Below, piece by piece: positions 15,725 to 23,616 of a stretch of DNA of 34,929 nucleotides. Made by a program: the position numbers and the translations under genes. The notes under the pieces are model-generated. The model was not told the origin of the DNA and did no database searches. It saw only the letters and a program-made list of their open reading frames with translations. The first letter of the stretch is position 1. Each line of letters begins with the position of its first letter. Source of the DNA: CAYJLC01 sp044426355 (GTDB lineage: Bacteria; Bacillota; Clostridia; Oscillospirales; Butyricicoccaceae); assembly GCA_044426355.1 (NCBI GenBank), contig JAWXUO010000019.1, positions 1-34,929 on the forward strand, given 5' to 3'.

Positions 15725-17158
15725 ATGAAAACAGTAATATACATAAACCAAGATAGAATACAATTAGTTACAGAAACGGGCAAAAATGCTCAAAGATGTA
15801 CTGAAATTGAACTAGAAGTAGGTACGATTTTAAACGGGGTTATCGTTAAAGAGGCAGAAATTTTAAATAAACTTGCGTCTATTGATAAAAGTGCGTGGAA
15901 AAAACCTGTAACATTAGTTATAGATAGTAGTAACTTAACTATCAAAAAAATTGAAACACCACCTATTCCACAAAAACACTTAAATTCAGTTGTACGTGGC
16001 GAAATAGATGTTTTAAACGAAGATAATTACCTTTTTGACTATAGCTTAATTTTTAGCTCAAAAAAAGATGGTAATCTTTTAGTTGGTTCTGCAGTTCAAA
16101 AAGAATTTATAGAAAAATATATTGATTTATTCAAAAAAGCAAAAATTAAGCTTGCAAGTATTGATGTTGCTGTTAATGGTATTGTAAAATATGTTTGTAA
16201 AAGCCCAACTTTAAGCCGTGAAAGCTTTATTTTGAATATAATTTCGTCAAACAATATGATGTTATCGCTTATGTTTGAAAATGGACAGTTTTCTACAATC
16301 AGCCGTAACCGTTTAATACAAGAATCTGATACAGAAGCTTATATTACAGAGTTATTCTCAAAATTAACATCTATGTTACAATATAATAGCTCAAAATCTT
16401 CTGAATATCAAATTAGAACTAGCTACTATGTAGGCTTATCGCAAGAAACTTTAACAGACCTTGCACTATATGCAGAAGAATTAGATGTATTTATTACTCC
16501 TTTTATGGAAAGACAAATCACAAATGAGTGTTTCTATGCTTGTTGTGGTGTATATTCTATGAAAGATGATATAAATTTTAACAAAAAATTTATATCATCG
16601 GTTAAAGGCCCTGGTAAATCTCCAGACGATAAAATTCAAGGAGCTATTGTTTTAGGACTAGCTGTAATTGTTGGTGCGTATTGGATGAATTTATACCAAG
16701 GAAACGTAGCTTTACAAAATGAAATTGACCCACTTGAAGCATATGTTATATCTCCTGCAGTTATAGAAACTCAGGCAGAACTCGAAATAGTAAAAGCTAA
16801 GACAACTTCTGTAGAAAATCAAATTGCAGAGTACATAAATGTTTTAGACCAAATATCAAATAGTAGAATTATAAATCAGTCAATTTTATCGTTAATTTAC
16901 AGCCAAATGCAAATTGATGGCATAGAATATAAAACAAATGATTTATCTATAATGATGTCAGTTACTGGTTTTTCAAATACTGACCCATCAGATTATGCAG
17001 AAATGCTACGTAATTGTGGATATTTCTCATATTTGGTATATGATGGTTATGAGGTTGGATCAAGCGATAATGATGATAATACATATACGTTTAATGTTGG
17101 TGTGATTTTAGACATACCAAGAGATCCTGATGTAGAAGAAGAGGTGCAAAATGACTAA
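15725..17158 (+). CDS. PilM-PilN fusion, type IV pilus assembly subcomplex (GspL-like layout)
   Basis: 477 residues, longer than PilM (about 350) or PilN (about 200) alone. Residues 1-290 resemble a divergent PilM/GspL actin-like domain (MKTVIYINQDRIQLV opening, IETPPIPQKHLNSVVRGEI middle), but the glycine-rich nucleotide-binding loops are not evident. A single membrane span lies at about 304-322 (AIVLGLAVIVGAYWM). It is followed by a coiled-coil region (LEIVKAKTTSVENQIAEYI) and a C-terminal ferredoxin-like domain as in PilN (TGFSNTDPSDYAEMLRNCGY). PilM normally binds the cytoplasmic tail of PilN; here both would be one chain, as in GspL of type II secretion. It overlaps pilO by 8 bases. No sign of a recent frameshift join was seen. 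Confidence 0.75.
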   Translation: MKTVIYINQDRIQLVTETGKNAQRCTEIELEVGTILNGVIVKEAEILNKLASIDKSAWKKPVTLVIDSSNLTIKKIETPPIPQKHLNSVVRGEIDVLNEDNYLFDYSLIFSSKKDGNLLVGSAVQKEFIEKYIDLFKKAKIKLASIDVAVNGIVKYVCKSPTLSRESFILNIISSNNMMLSLMFENGQFSTISRNRLIQESDTEAYITELFSKLTSMLQYNSSKSSEYQIRTSYYVGLSQETLTDLALYAEELDVFITPFMERQITNECFYACCGVYSMKDDINFNKKFISSVKGPGKSPDDKIQGAIVLGLAVIVGAYWMNLYQGNVALQNEIDPLEAYVISPAVIETQAELEIVKAKTTSVENQIAEYINVLDQISNSRIINQSILSLIYSQMQIDGIEYKTNDLSIMMSVTGFSNTDPSDYAEMLRNCGYFSYLVYDGYEVGSSDNDDNTYTFNVGVILDIPRDPDVEEEVQND

Positions 17159-17705
17159 AAAAGATAAGACTCTTATATTTGTCATGTTGATAGTTTTTGT
17201 TGTAGGAGGTGGATATAGATTTTTAATTCAACCAGAACAACTTGAAAAAGAACAACTTACTACACAATTAGCAGAAGCAAAAAAAGAATATGATGAAATT
17301 AAATTTGAGGTAGACTCATTACCAATGTTCTATTCAAAGTTTCTTGAAACAGAAGAAGAGTTAATAACTTATTATCCAACTTTAGATGATTATCGTGAAG
17401 AGGAAGATATTGACCGTTATTTTACTCGAGTTGTAGAGCAAGCGTCTATTGATATGATAACTTTTAGAGTTATAACAAACGAAGTTACATATTTAGACGA
17501 CCAGTTAATTACAAAAGAATTTTCTTTAGAATTAACGGGAAGTGTAGAAAATACTATTGCTTTGATTCATACTTTGCAAAACACTAAAGATGTCCAAATA
17601 GATAGTATATTAATATCTGATGGTACTGGTCAAACTAATGGCGTAACAAATGAAGCGAGCATTAGTGTTAATGGCTTAGTTTATATGAAAGTAAAACAAT
17701 ATTAG
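17151..17705 (+). CDS. pilO: Type IV pilus alignment protein PilO
   Basis: 184 residues. A short cytoplasmic start (MTKKDKT) leads into one membrane span (about residues 8-25, LIFVMLIVFVVGGGYRFL). A coiled coil follows (LEKEQLTTQLAEAKKEYDEI), then a ferredoxin-like external domain that includes LTGSVENTIALIHTLQNTK. This is the PilO/GspM layout. In the family it pairs with PilN to form a stator-like link between the platform and the pilus. Its ATG lies inside the end of the preceding gene (8-base overlap), implying coupled translation with its partner. PilP and PilQ are absent, as expected in a monoderm. Confidence 0.85.
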   Translation: MTKKDKTLIFVMLIVFVVGGGYRFLIQPEQLEKEQLTTQLAEAKKEYDEIKFEVDSLPMFYSKFLETEEELITYYPTLDDYREEEDIDRYFTRVVEQASIDMITFRVITNEVTYLDDQLITKEFSLELTGSVENTIALIHTLQNTKDVQIDSILISDGTGQTNGVTNEASISVNGLVYMKVKQY

Positions 17706-17725
17706 AAAAAAGAAAGGTGAGTATT

Positions 17726-19732
17726 ATGAACAGTTTAAAAAACAACAAGGGTTCGTCATTACTTTTTGTAATGTTGATGATGGGGTTTTTATCGCTTACA
17801 GTGATAGCGTTTCACAACTCGTCTATATCCTATGCAAATAGAAGCTACACCGACCAAATAGACAAACAAGCATATTTATCAGCACGAAGTGTGGTAGATG
17901 CAATATATGAAGAATTGATAACAGCACTTACCGAAACTGACCCTACAGCAAATAGTGAAGTAGGAAATTTAATTAAAGCAATGACATCACCTCTAGATGA
18001 AGCATATAGCAACAGTTCTGGTGTTGTTGATATGAGTGCCTGGAAAGATGCTAGTTTTACAATAAATATAGGAACTGTTTCTTTTAATAATGCACCAGAT
18101 GGATATAATTTTGGTGATGTTGATGTAAAAATTGAGAAAGTAGCAGACTCTTTTGAGTATACTCTTTCTGCAACTGCGAATGTTGCAGGATACGAAGAAA
18201 CTGTTAAAGCAAATATCGGATTTCAATATATGGCAAGCCTAATTCCTGGAGGAGGAAGCAGTAACGACGTTTTCTATATGGACTACGGTTTTGGTGACCA
18301 AGTTTCTGCTCTAGGTAGCACATCAATAACAGATATAAATTTTTCATATATGTCAGATATACTTGTATTTGATTCACCTATTATATTTAATGGTGATATG
18401 ACTGTCAGTTCGCCTTTACAAAGCACAAGCGATATTATATTATGGAATACAGAATTTAACACTGGTACAACAGCTATATTAGCAAATCCAGGTAGTATCA
18501 CGGCGTTAGGAAATATTTATGTTGGGTATGTGACAGCTTCAAGCTCAACTGACAAGATTCACGCAGGTAAAGACATGATATTACAAAGCGTTTCGCAAAT
18601 TGATGCAAATATATACGTAGACGGTGATTTATATATCTACGATACTGTAAAGTTAAATGCAAACTCTGGCGAAACAGTTAAAGTAGGTGGAACTTTATAC
18701 GTAGATGGCACATTAAATTTAACAGGAAGTGTTGATTTACACGCAAATGCTATAGTAGTAGGTAGTTCTGGTCAGATTACAGGGTCGAGTAGTCGTGTGT
18801 TTACAAATGATAGTGGTGGATATGATTTTAGTGGAAGTGATACGCCTACATTAGCAACTGGAACACCAGAAAACCCACCAAGTACAGCATCGGTTCGCAG
18901 TAGACCAGCGAGTACTACTTATACTGTAACTGAAACAATTACAAACCCTGCAAGTGTAGGAACGTTTACGGATAATGCAGTATACGATATATCAGGAACA
19001 GGTGCTATGACACTTAATTTGCCAACTAATGCAACGACTACATCTGGTTATAGATTAGTAAGTTACCCGTTAGGTGGTGGTACTGTATATAACATTGATG
19101 GAGATAAAATAACAATACCTACCTTGCCAGCAGGTGTAAGTTCTGGTGTATGGTTTGCACAATTAGGCACATATGCTATAACAAGTGATACAGAATTATA
19201 TACTGCAACTGGAGAAAAAATAAGCTCTATGCACGGTGGTACATCAGATTTCTTATATTGGGTACCTGATGGAACTTATACTGTTGTAATAAAAGAAGAT
19301 CAAGATGTAACGGTAACTAACGGCTGGGCACAATCGGTTAACTTTATATTAGAAGGTAATGCAACGCTTAGACTTCCAGCTGGTGAGTTTCATGTTTATG
19401 GAGAAAGCAGAATAGCGAGTCTTGATACTTGGATAGACAGCTATATGGCAACTGCTTTTAGTACGTTAAGAAGTTCAGGAGTTTCTCAAACTTGGTTAGT
19501 AGATAAAAAATTATCTTATCATAATGTAGTAGATGGATATTATGATGAACTGCCAAAAGTTGTAACGAGCGGAGAACGTATTCAAGGAACAATTGCAGTA
19601 CCTATCATTTATTCTACAAATAGTGATATTATTTTGCAAATAGCAAATCCATCTGAAAGTGGTGACGGAGATGCTTACGAGGCAGTTCTTACGACAGGTT
19701 CAAACTTTGAAATAAACAGCTATTCAAAATAG
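17726..19732 (+). CDS. Very large minor pilin, PilX/GspK-like, predicted tip protein with beta-solenoid body
   Basis: 668 residues. A prepilin leader MNSLKNNKG is followed by a hydrophobic helix SSLLFVMLMMGFLSLTVIAF that lacks Glu at position +5, as in GspK and PilX. About residues 60-165 form the usual minor-pilin segment (YLSARSVVDAIYEELITAL). From about 185 to 370 there are repeated short beta-type turns (IYVDGDLYIYDTVKLNANSG, VGGTLYVDGTLNLTGSVDL, HANAIVVGSSGQITGSS), suggesting a right-handed beta-helix. The remainder is Thr/Ser/Gly-rich and probably an adhesin-like head. GAAAGGTGAG supports ATG 17726 over the in-frame GTG at 17717, which it overlaps. Lack of Glu5 and great size suggest the pilus tip. 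The ligand is unknown. Confidence 0.7.
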   Translation: MNSLKNNKGSSLLFVMLMMGFLSLTVIAFHNSSISYANRSYTDQIDKQAYLSARSVVDAIYEELITALTETDPTANSEVGNLIKAMTSPLDEAYSNSSGVVDMSAWKDASFTINIGTVSFNNAPDGYNFGDVDVKIEKVADSFEYTLSATANVAGYEETVKANIGFQYMASLIPGGGSSNDVFYMDYGFGDQVSALGSTSITDINFSYMSDILVFDSPIIFNGDMTVSSPLQSTSDIILWNTEFNTGTTAILANPGSITALGNIYVGYVTASSSTDKIHAGKDMILQSVSQIDANIYVDGDLYIYDTVKLNANSGETVKVGGTLYVDGTLNLTGSVDLHANAIVVGSSGQITGSSSRVFTNDSGGYDFSGSDTPTLATGTPENPPSTASVRSRPASTTYTVTETITNPASVGTFTDNAVYDISGTGAMTLNLPTNATTTSGYRLVSYPLGGGTVYNIDGDKITIPTLPAGVSSGVWFAQLGTYAITSDTELYTATGEKISSMHGGTSDFLYWVPDGTYTVVIKEDQDVTVTNGWAQSVNFILEGNATLRLPAGEFHVYGESRIASLDTWIDSYMATAFSTLRSSGVSQTWLVDKKLSYHNVVDGYYDELPKVVTSGERIQGTIAVPIIYSTNSDIILQIANPSESGDGDAYEAVLTTGSNFEINSYSK

Positions 19733-19746
19733 AGAGGAGAAAATTT

Positions 19747-20046
19747 ATGAATAATAATAAAGGAAGCTCTATTATAGAAAATTTGGTGGCAGTTTTTATA
19801 TTCACAATATTAGCTCTAATGGTTTGCACTGCTTTTGGTGTAGGGTCAGATGTAACGTATAAAGCAGCAGTGTCTTATAATTATCGTGGAGAAGCTTTTA
19901 ACGAAATTGAAAGTGGAACATCTAGCTCAATCAGAGTAGGACAGATAACAACGGACGGAGTAGACGGAGCATCAAACTCGTATATTGGTAATATTTCGAT
20001 AAATTACATTTATAACGATGATGGTGACATTATAGCTTTCGAATAG
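19747..20046 (+). CDS. Minor pilin, PilV/GspI-like
   Basis: A 99-residue prepilin. The short leader MNNNKG is followed by SSIIENLVAVFIFTILALMV with Glu at +5, the standard class III signal cleaved by PilD. The remaining 65 residues have one short beta-rich domain. It is small for a minor pilin, like GspI. It lies between the large tip pilin and a PilW/GspJ-like gene. This order suggests a GspI-J-K-type tip complex that primes pilus assembly. AGAGGAGAAAATTT precedes the ATG. No frameshift joining it to the next gene was seen, because that gene has its own ribosome binding site and leader. Confidence 0.8.
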   Translation: MNNNKGSSIIENLVAVFIFTILALMVCTAFGVGSDVTYKAAVSYNYRGEAFNEIESGTSSSIRVGQITTDGVDGASNSYIGNISINYIYNDDGDIIAFE

Positions 20047-20059
20047 GAGGATACACATT

Positions 20060-20620
20060 TTGAGTAAATTTAAAATCCTTAAAGACAATAAAGGATTAAC
20101 TCTTGTAGAAATGATGGTGTCATTAGTTTTGATGGCAATAGTTACTGTAGCAGTATTGCAAATTTTTACTTATAGTATGAATGCATATAATAAACAAATG
20201 ATTCAAAGTGAACAATTAATTATTTTAGAAGAAACAGAAAGAAATATAACAGATTTTTTAAGATATGCACAATCTGTGGAAGTTGCTGACTCTTTAGATA
20301 TAGGCATTGATGGTAAATCAAATAGTTATGCAATATATACAGATACAACAGATAATTCTTTTCGCTATATAGAAAAAGATAAAACTGAGGCAGAAGCGAT
20401 AGCTTTAACTGGTGGAGATGGTAATATTACATATAATGTTGAAGTATTATTTCAATATTATGCTGATGATGTACTAGAAGCAAAAATAACAGTATTTGAT
20501 GATTTAAATAAGAATACAATGTCTAGTACTATTCATTGTAAAATACTAAACATGTCTATAGCAGGAAGTACAGGAATAACAGGAGTACTAACTCAAGAAC
20601 AATACATTATATTTAGTTAA
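20060..20620 (+). CDS. Minor pilin, PilW/GspJ-like
   Basis: 186 residues. The leader MSKFKILKDNKG ends in Gly, followed by LTLVEMMVSLVLMAIVTVAV with Glu at +5. This is a typical class III prepilin signal. The following helix and domain (LIILEETERNITDFLRYAQS) resemble PilW/GspJ, where a conserved ER/F segment follows the first helix. The start is TTG at 20060, nine bases after AGGAGG. The gene ends the pilus operon and is followed within 8 bases by a strong terminator. It is expected to sit near the pilus tip with the two preceding minor pilins. Confidence 0.82.
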   Translation: MSKFKILKDNKGLTLVEMMVSLVLMAIVTVAVLQIFTYSMNAYNKQMIQSEQLIILEETERNITDFLRYAQSVEVADSLDIGIDGKSNSYAIYTDTTDNSFRYIEKDKTEAEAIALTGGDGNITYNVEVLFQYYADDVLEAKITVFDDLNKNTMSSTIHCKILNMSIAGSTGITGVLTQEQYIIFS

Positions 20621-20627
20621 ATAAAAC

Positions 20628-20659
20628 AAAGCTTGTCGGCATATGTCGGCGAGCTTTTT
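20628..20659 (+). terminator. Intrinsic terminator of the pilus operon
   Basis: AAAGCTTGTCG at 20628-20638 pairs with CGGCGAGCTTT at 20647-20657 (11 pairs, two G-U) around an 8-base loop, and the T run follows directly. It is strong and correctly placed 8 bases after the pilW-like stop. Confidence 0.9.
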
Positions 20660-20800
20660 ATTTCCTAGGGAATATTAGGTTTAAGGTAAAAATTTGCCTT
20701 AGTTTTGTATTTAGCTTTAATTTTTCAAAATTTAAGCAGATATTTCGCTGTTGATTTTATTTAGAGAATATAATTAGGATTATTTCCGAGGAAATAAAAA
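20655..20800. repeat. Intergenic inverted repeat enclosing hairpin-rich AT sequence
   Basis: TTTTTATTTCCTAGG at 20655-20669 and CCGAGGAAATAAAAA at 20786-20800 are inverted repeats matching at 14 of 15 positions. The T and A tracts of the two flanking terminators form the outer part of these repeats. Inside are two more dyads: AAGGTAAA/TTTGCCTT around 20683-20700, and an 11-bp dyad with one mismatch in the CTTTAATTTTTC/AAAATTTAAG segment near 20715-20738. No coding frame is present. Confidence 0.6.
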
Positions 20801-20821
20801 GAACTTGCAAAAAGCAAGTCC
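20796..20821 (-). terminator. Intrinsic terminator of the SLH-domain gene
   Basis: On the minus strand GGACTTGC pairs with GCAAGTTC (positions 20821-20814 and 20808-20801; eight pairs, one G-U) around a T5 loop, followed by a T5 tract. It lies 16 bases after the stop of the SLH-domain gene. Confidence 0.9.
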
Positions 20822-20836
20822 TTTGTTAGATTATGA

Positions 20837-21871
20837 TTATACTAAGTCTTTAAGATTTTCGAAATCTTCTAAAGATATAATATCATTTTGTATTAAAAGT
20901 TCTGCTAAAGTTGCAGTTTCGTTTGCATAGGTTTGTTCTAAAGCTGTATATGAAATATAAACAAGTAAATCACGATATAATTCTTGATAATTTGGGAAAT
21001 CAGAAGAAACCAAACCGATTTCTATAGCTTTATCATAAGCTAATGACCAAGTAAAATCTTCGTTGTCTTTATAGTTTAATGCTCTTAAAATAAAAGTATA
21101 ATAGTCTAAATCACGGATAGGGCGAGATGGTTCAAAAGTAGTTAAAGTCATTCCGTTTGTATATCCTTTGTTATATGCATAAGCAACATACGAATCAGAC
21201 CAACTAGCAACATCTGTAAAAGGGTGTGAACCAGTATAAGCTAGAGCTTCTGCTTCTTCGCCAATTAAACGAACAAACATAATAAGAGCCTCTACTCGAG
21301 TAGCTGGTCTAGCTAATTGATAGCCGTAATTTGTTCCTTGCAATAAACCTAAGTTTCTAAGTCCGTCTGCAAGGTTTAAATACTTTACAGTATACGGATT
21401 TGAATGAGTATAGCTACCATCTATGTTAAAAAAAGACGTTAATCCGTTTACAGTTATTGTAAAATTAGAATTTTCTGCAACTAGATATTGAACATTTGTA
21501 GCAAGCGAAGTAGGGTTTTCTACAGTAGTACCATTTGATAAATTTATAAGAGTTCCAGTGCCTGATAAAGTTATATCACCACTACGATATATAATTTTAT
21601 CGCCAATATCAATATTTGAAATAGTATCGTTTCGAAGAAAACAGACAGAATCTGCATCTTTTTCAATAATATTTGAAACTATTTGTTCTGTTGGGTTTTC
21701 ATAAAAATTCAACGTATTTTCTATATATTCATTTACAGCATTGTTAACTAAAGAGTCAGCAGTAGACTGAGTAACAAGTGGGTCAGTAGCTGTTCCACCG
21801 TTAGAAATAGCATAAACAACTGCACAAAAAGCTGATAAAAAAATTGAGCTTATTAAAATTTTCTTTTTCAA
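20837..21871 (-). CDS. Secreted surface protein with C-terminal S-layer homology (SLH) segment
   Basis: 344 residues. The N-terminus (MKKKILISSIFLSAFCAVVYA) is a signal peptide with a likely cut after VYA. Residues 25-165 form a domain I cannot name, containing a beta-rich GDKIIYRSGDITLSGTGTLI stretch. Residues 165-290 look like SLH repeats: LNLADGLRNLGLLQGTNYGY, then HPFTDVASWSDSYVAYAYNK and GYTNGMTLTTFEPSRPIRDL. SLH domains hold proteins on secondary cell-wall polymers of monoderms. The TTG start is 5 bases after GGAGG on the minus strand. It has its own consensus promoter and a terminator, so it is monocistronic. Its substrate or structural role is unknown. Confidence 0.78.
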   Translation of the reverse strand: MKKKILISSIFLSAFCAVVYAISNGGTATDPLVTQSTADSLVNNAVNEYIENTLNFYENPTEQIVSNIIEKDADSVCFLRNDTISNIDIGDKIIYRSGDITLSGTGTLINLSNGTTVENPTSLATNVQYLVAENSNFTITVNGLTSFFNIDGSYTHSNPYTVKYLNLADGLRNLGLLQGTNYGYQLARPATRVEALIMFVRLIGEEAEALAYTGSHPFTDVASWSDSYVAYAYNKGYTNGMTLTTFEPSRPIRDLDYYTFILRALNYKDNEDFTWSLAYDKAIEIGLVSSDFPNYQELYRDLLVYISYTALEQTYANETATLAELLIQNDIISLEDFENLKDLV

Positions 21872-21900
21872 AATACACCTCCATTTAAAAAGCTTATATT

Positions 21901-21929
21901 ATTATACTATTTTTTGTGGAAAATGTCAA
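21901..21929 (-). promoter_or_regulatory. Perfect-consensus promoter for the SLH-domain gene
   Basis: On the minus strand TTGACA (21929-21924) and TATAAT (21906-21901) are 17 bases apart, an exact match to the sigma-A consensus. Transcription would start near 21894 and give a leader of about 25 bases. Confidence 0.85.
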
Positions 21930-21978
21930 AGGAATAATTTGGAGAATAATAAAAAATTAAAAATTTTTAATATTAATA

Positions 21979-22007
21979 TTGTAAAATTTTAGAATATATG
22001 GTATCAT
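21979..22007 (+). promoter_or_regulatory. Promoter for the secreted protein at 22044
   Basis: TTGTAA at 21979-21984 and TATCAT at 22002-22007 are separated by 17 bases, two mismatches in total to the consensus hexamers in a very AT-rich stretch. It is arranged back to back with the SLH-gene promoter. Confidence 0.55.
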
Positions 22008-22043
22008 TAAAAATATACTTAAATATGAGAAAGGAAAATGGAT

Positions 22044-22901
22044 ATGAAAAAATTTAAAAACAGTTTATTATTAATGGTAGCACTTATTGTAATGTTTTCT
22101 ACTAGTGCTTTTGCTTTTGGTCCACAAAGACTTTACGTAGGAGAGCAACTACAAGTATCAAATATTACTGGAGAGTCAGAAAAAGTTTATGTAATAGACC
22201 AATATGGTAATCCTTTACAAACATATATTGGAAAAAACGTTGTAAATGTAATTGCATCAGGAGAAGATTTAGATAATTTTATTGTAAGAGAAATTTTACC
22301 TGTAGATGGTTATTGGACTGTATGCGACCAAGTGGAATTTGCGTTTGGTGGAGTTTATGAAACTGGAGTACAACAATATACAACGGTAAATGTAAGTGGA
22401 GCAGGTCTTTACTATGTAGCTTCTATAAAAGATGAAGTAGAAGAAAAGTTTGTTATCTGCATTTTAGGCGATGAAGAATTTACAACTAATGGATATATAG
22501 CAAACTACACTGAAATGGAAGTAGAAATTTTTGATAAAACAACTACAGTAACAGGCTTTGTTTGCGATTATAATATGTATGTAAGAATAGAAGATATAGC
22601 AAATTTATACGCAGGTAGCGAGCAAGAATTTAGCATTAACTGGAACGAAAATTTCTCGTTATACAACTTAATTACTGGCGAAGAATATACTGAGTCAGAA
22701 GTAGAACCTTTTGACTACGAAGAAGACGAAATAAAACTTGCGATAACTCATTCGGAAGAAATATTTAAAAACTTTGTATCTACTGGTGTTAGTGGACTAA
22801 CTGTAGACGAAGAAAGTTATTATAGCATTAAAGATTTTGCGAGTGCTTTTTCTAATGAAATACTTGTTAGTATAGTAGATAAAACTATCTCAATTAAATA
22901 A
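22044..22901 (+). CDS. Secreted protein of unknown function with possible copper-amine-oxidase-like stalk domain
   Basis: 285 residues from this start. MKKFKNSLLLMVALIVMFST then SAFA is a clear signal peptide, with the mature protein starting near FGPQRLYVG. The last 115 residues contain two segments (FVCDYNMYVRIEDIANLY and DEESYYSIKDFASAFSNEIL followed by VSIVDKTISIK). They recall the YVS(I/L)RDFAE...TVTI pattern of the copper amine oxidase N-terminal-like domain (PF07833), common in clostridial surface proteins. That link is tentative. The first 165 residues are acidic and beta-rich and I do not recognise them. An ATG six bases upstream (22038) would be only 2-3 bases from the AAGGA site, so the ATG at 22044 is preferred. 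No membrane anchor or SLH motif is seen. Confidence 0.65.
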   Translation: MKKFKNSLLLMVALIVMFSTSAFAFGPQRLYVGEQLQVSNITGESEKVYVIDQYGNPLQTYIGKNVVNVIASGEDLDNFIVREILPVDGYWTVCDQVEFAFGGVYETGVQQYTTVNVSGAGLYYVASIKDEVEEKFVICILGDEEFTTNGYIANYTEMEVEIFDKTTTVTGFVCDYNMYVRIEDIANLYAGSEQEFSINWNENFSLYNLITGEEYTESEVEPFDYEEDEIKLAITHSEEIFKNFVSTGVSGLTVDEESYYSIKDFASAFSNEILVSIVDKTISIK

Positions 22902-22907
22902 AAAAAT

Positions 22908-22934
22908 AGGAGTTCAAAATCTTGAGCTCCTTTT
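22908..22934. terminator. Bidirectional terminator between the secreted protein gene and trmD
   Basis: AGGAGTTCAA (22908-22917) pairs with TTGAGCTCCT (22922-22931), ten pairs with one G-U, around AATC. T4 follows on the plus strand and a T-rich tract follows on the minus strand, so it can end both converging transcripts. It abuts the trmD stop codon. Confidence 0.88.
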
Positions 22935-23616
22935 ATTTGTTCAATTTTTCTATCATGTCAGGACGTTTTTCTAGAGTACGAGCAAGCGATTGTTCTTCTC
23001 TCCATTTTAAAATATTTGCGTGATGTCCAGAAAGCAAAACTTCTGGAACTTCCATATCCTGCCACACACGAGGTCTTGTGTAATGTGGATATTCTAAAAG
23101 ACCGTTGTAGTGACTTTCGTCGGTAAAACACTCAGGGTCTGCTAAAACCCCATCAACCATTCTACAAACAGCGTCAGCCACGGTTAGAGCAGGTAATTCT
23201 CCACCTGTTAAAACAAAGTCGCCTATCGAAATTTCTTCGTCTACATATTTATCAATAAAACGTTGGTCTATACCCTCGTAGTGACCACAAACAAGAATTA
23301 TATGCTCGTGGTTTAAAAGTTCTTTTGCTTTTTCTTGCGTAAAAGGTTTGCCTACAGGTGACATCATAATAGTATGAGCTTTTTTTCCGTCTAGCAAATG
23401 CTTGTGACATTGATATAAAGGCTCGCACATCATGAGCATACCGTTTGTTTCTGAGTATGGCTCATCGTCACATCTTCTGTGTTTATCATAAGCGAAATCA
23501 CGAATGTTTATAGCCGAAACATCAATAACACCCTTTTTTATAGCACGTCCAATAATGCTTTCACCTAGAAAATTATTGCAAACATCAGGAAAAAGCGTCA
23601 TTATACTAATCTTCAT
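22933..23616 (-). CDS. trmD: tRNA (guanine-37-N1)-methyltransferase TrmD
   Basis: 227 residues, a little short of the usual 240-250 but with all main motifs. It begins MKISIMTLFPDV. The SAM-binding knot is seen in LVCGHYEGIDQRFIDKYVDE and SIGDFVLTGGELPALTVADA. The C-terminal part has HYTRPRVWQDMEVPEVLLSG and WREEQSLARTLEKRPDM. TrmD methylates G37 of tRNAs next to the anticodon and prevents +1 frameshifting; it acts as a trefoil-knot dimer. Its start overlaps rimM by 11 bases, and it is the last gene of the ylxM-ffh operon. The end coincides with the bidirectional terminator. Confidence 0.96.
   Translation of the reverse strand: MKISIMTLFPDVCNNFLGESIIGRAIKKGVIDVSAINIRDFAYDKHRRCDDEPYSETNGMLMMCEPLYQCHKHLLDGKKAHTIMMSPVGKPFTQEKAKELLNHEHIILVCGHYEGIDQRFIDKYVDEEISIGDFVLTGGELPALTVADAVCRMVDGVLADPECFTDESHYNGLLEYPHYTRPRVWQDMEVPEVLLSGHHANILKWREEQSLARTLEKRPDMIEKLNK

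Noticed and set aside
19747..20620. Frameshift splitting one minor pilin into the 99- and 186-residue genes
   Set aside because: Each has its own ribosome binding site, leader and cleavage motif, so they are two genes.
10296..20620. Type II secretion pseudopilus in place of a type IV pilus
   Set aside because: A PilT retraction ATPase and a typical major type IV pilin are present, and no secretin or GspD-like gene is seen. Only the PilMN layout is GspL-like.
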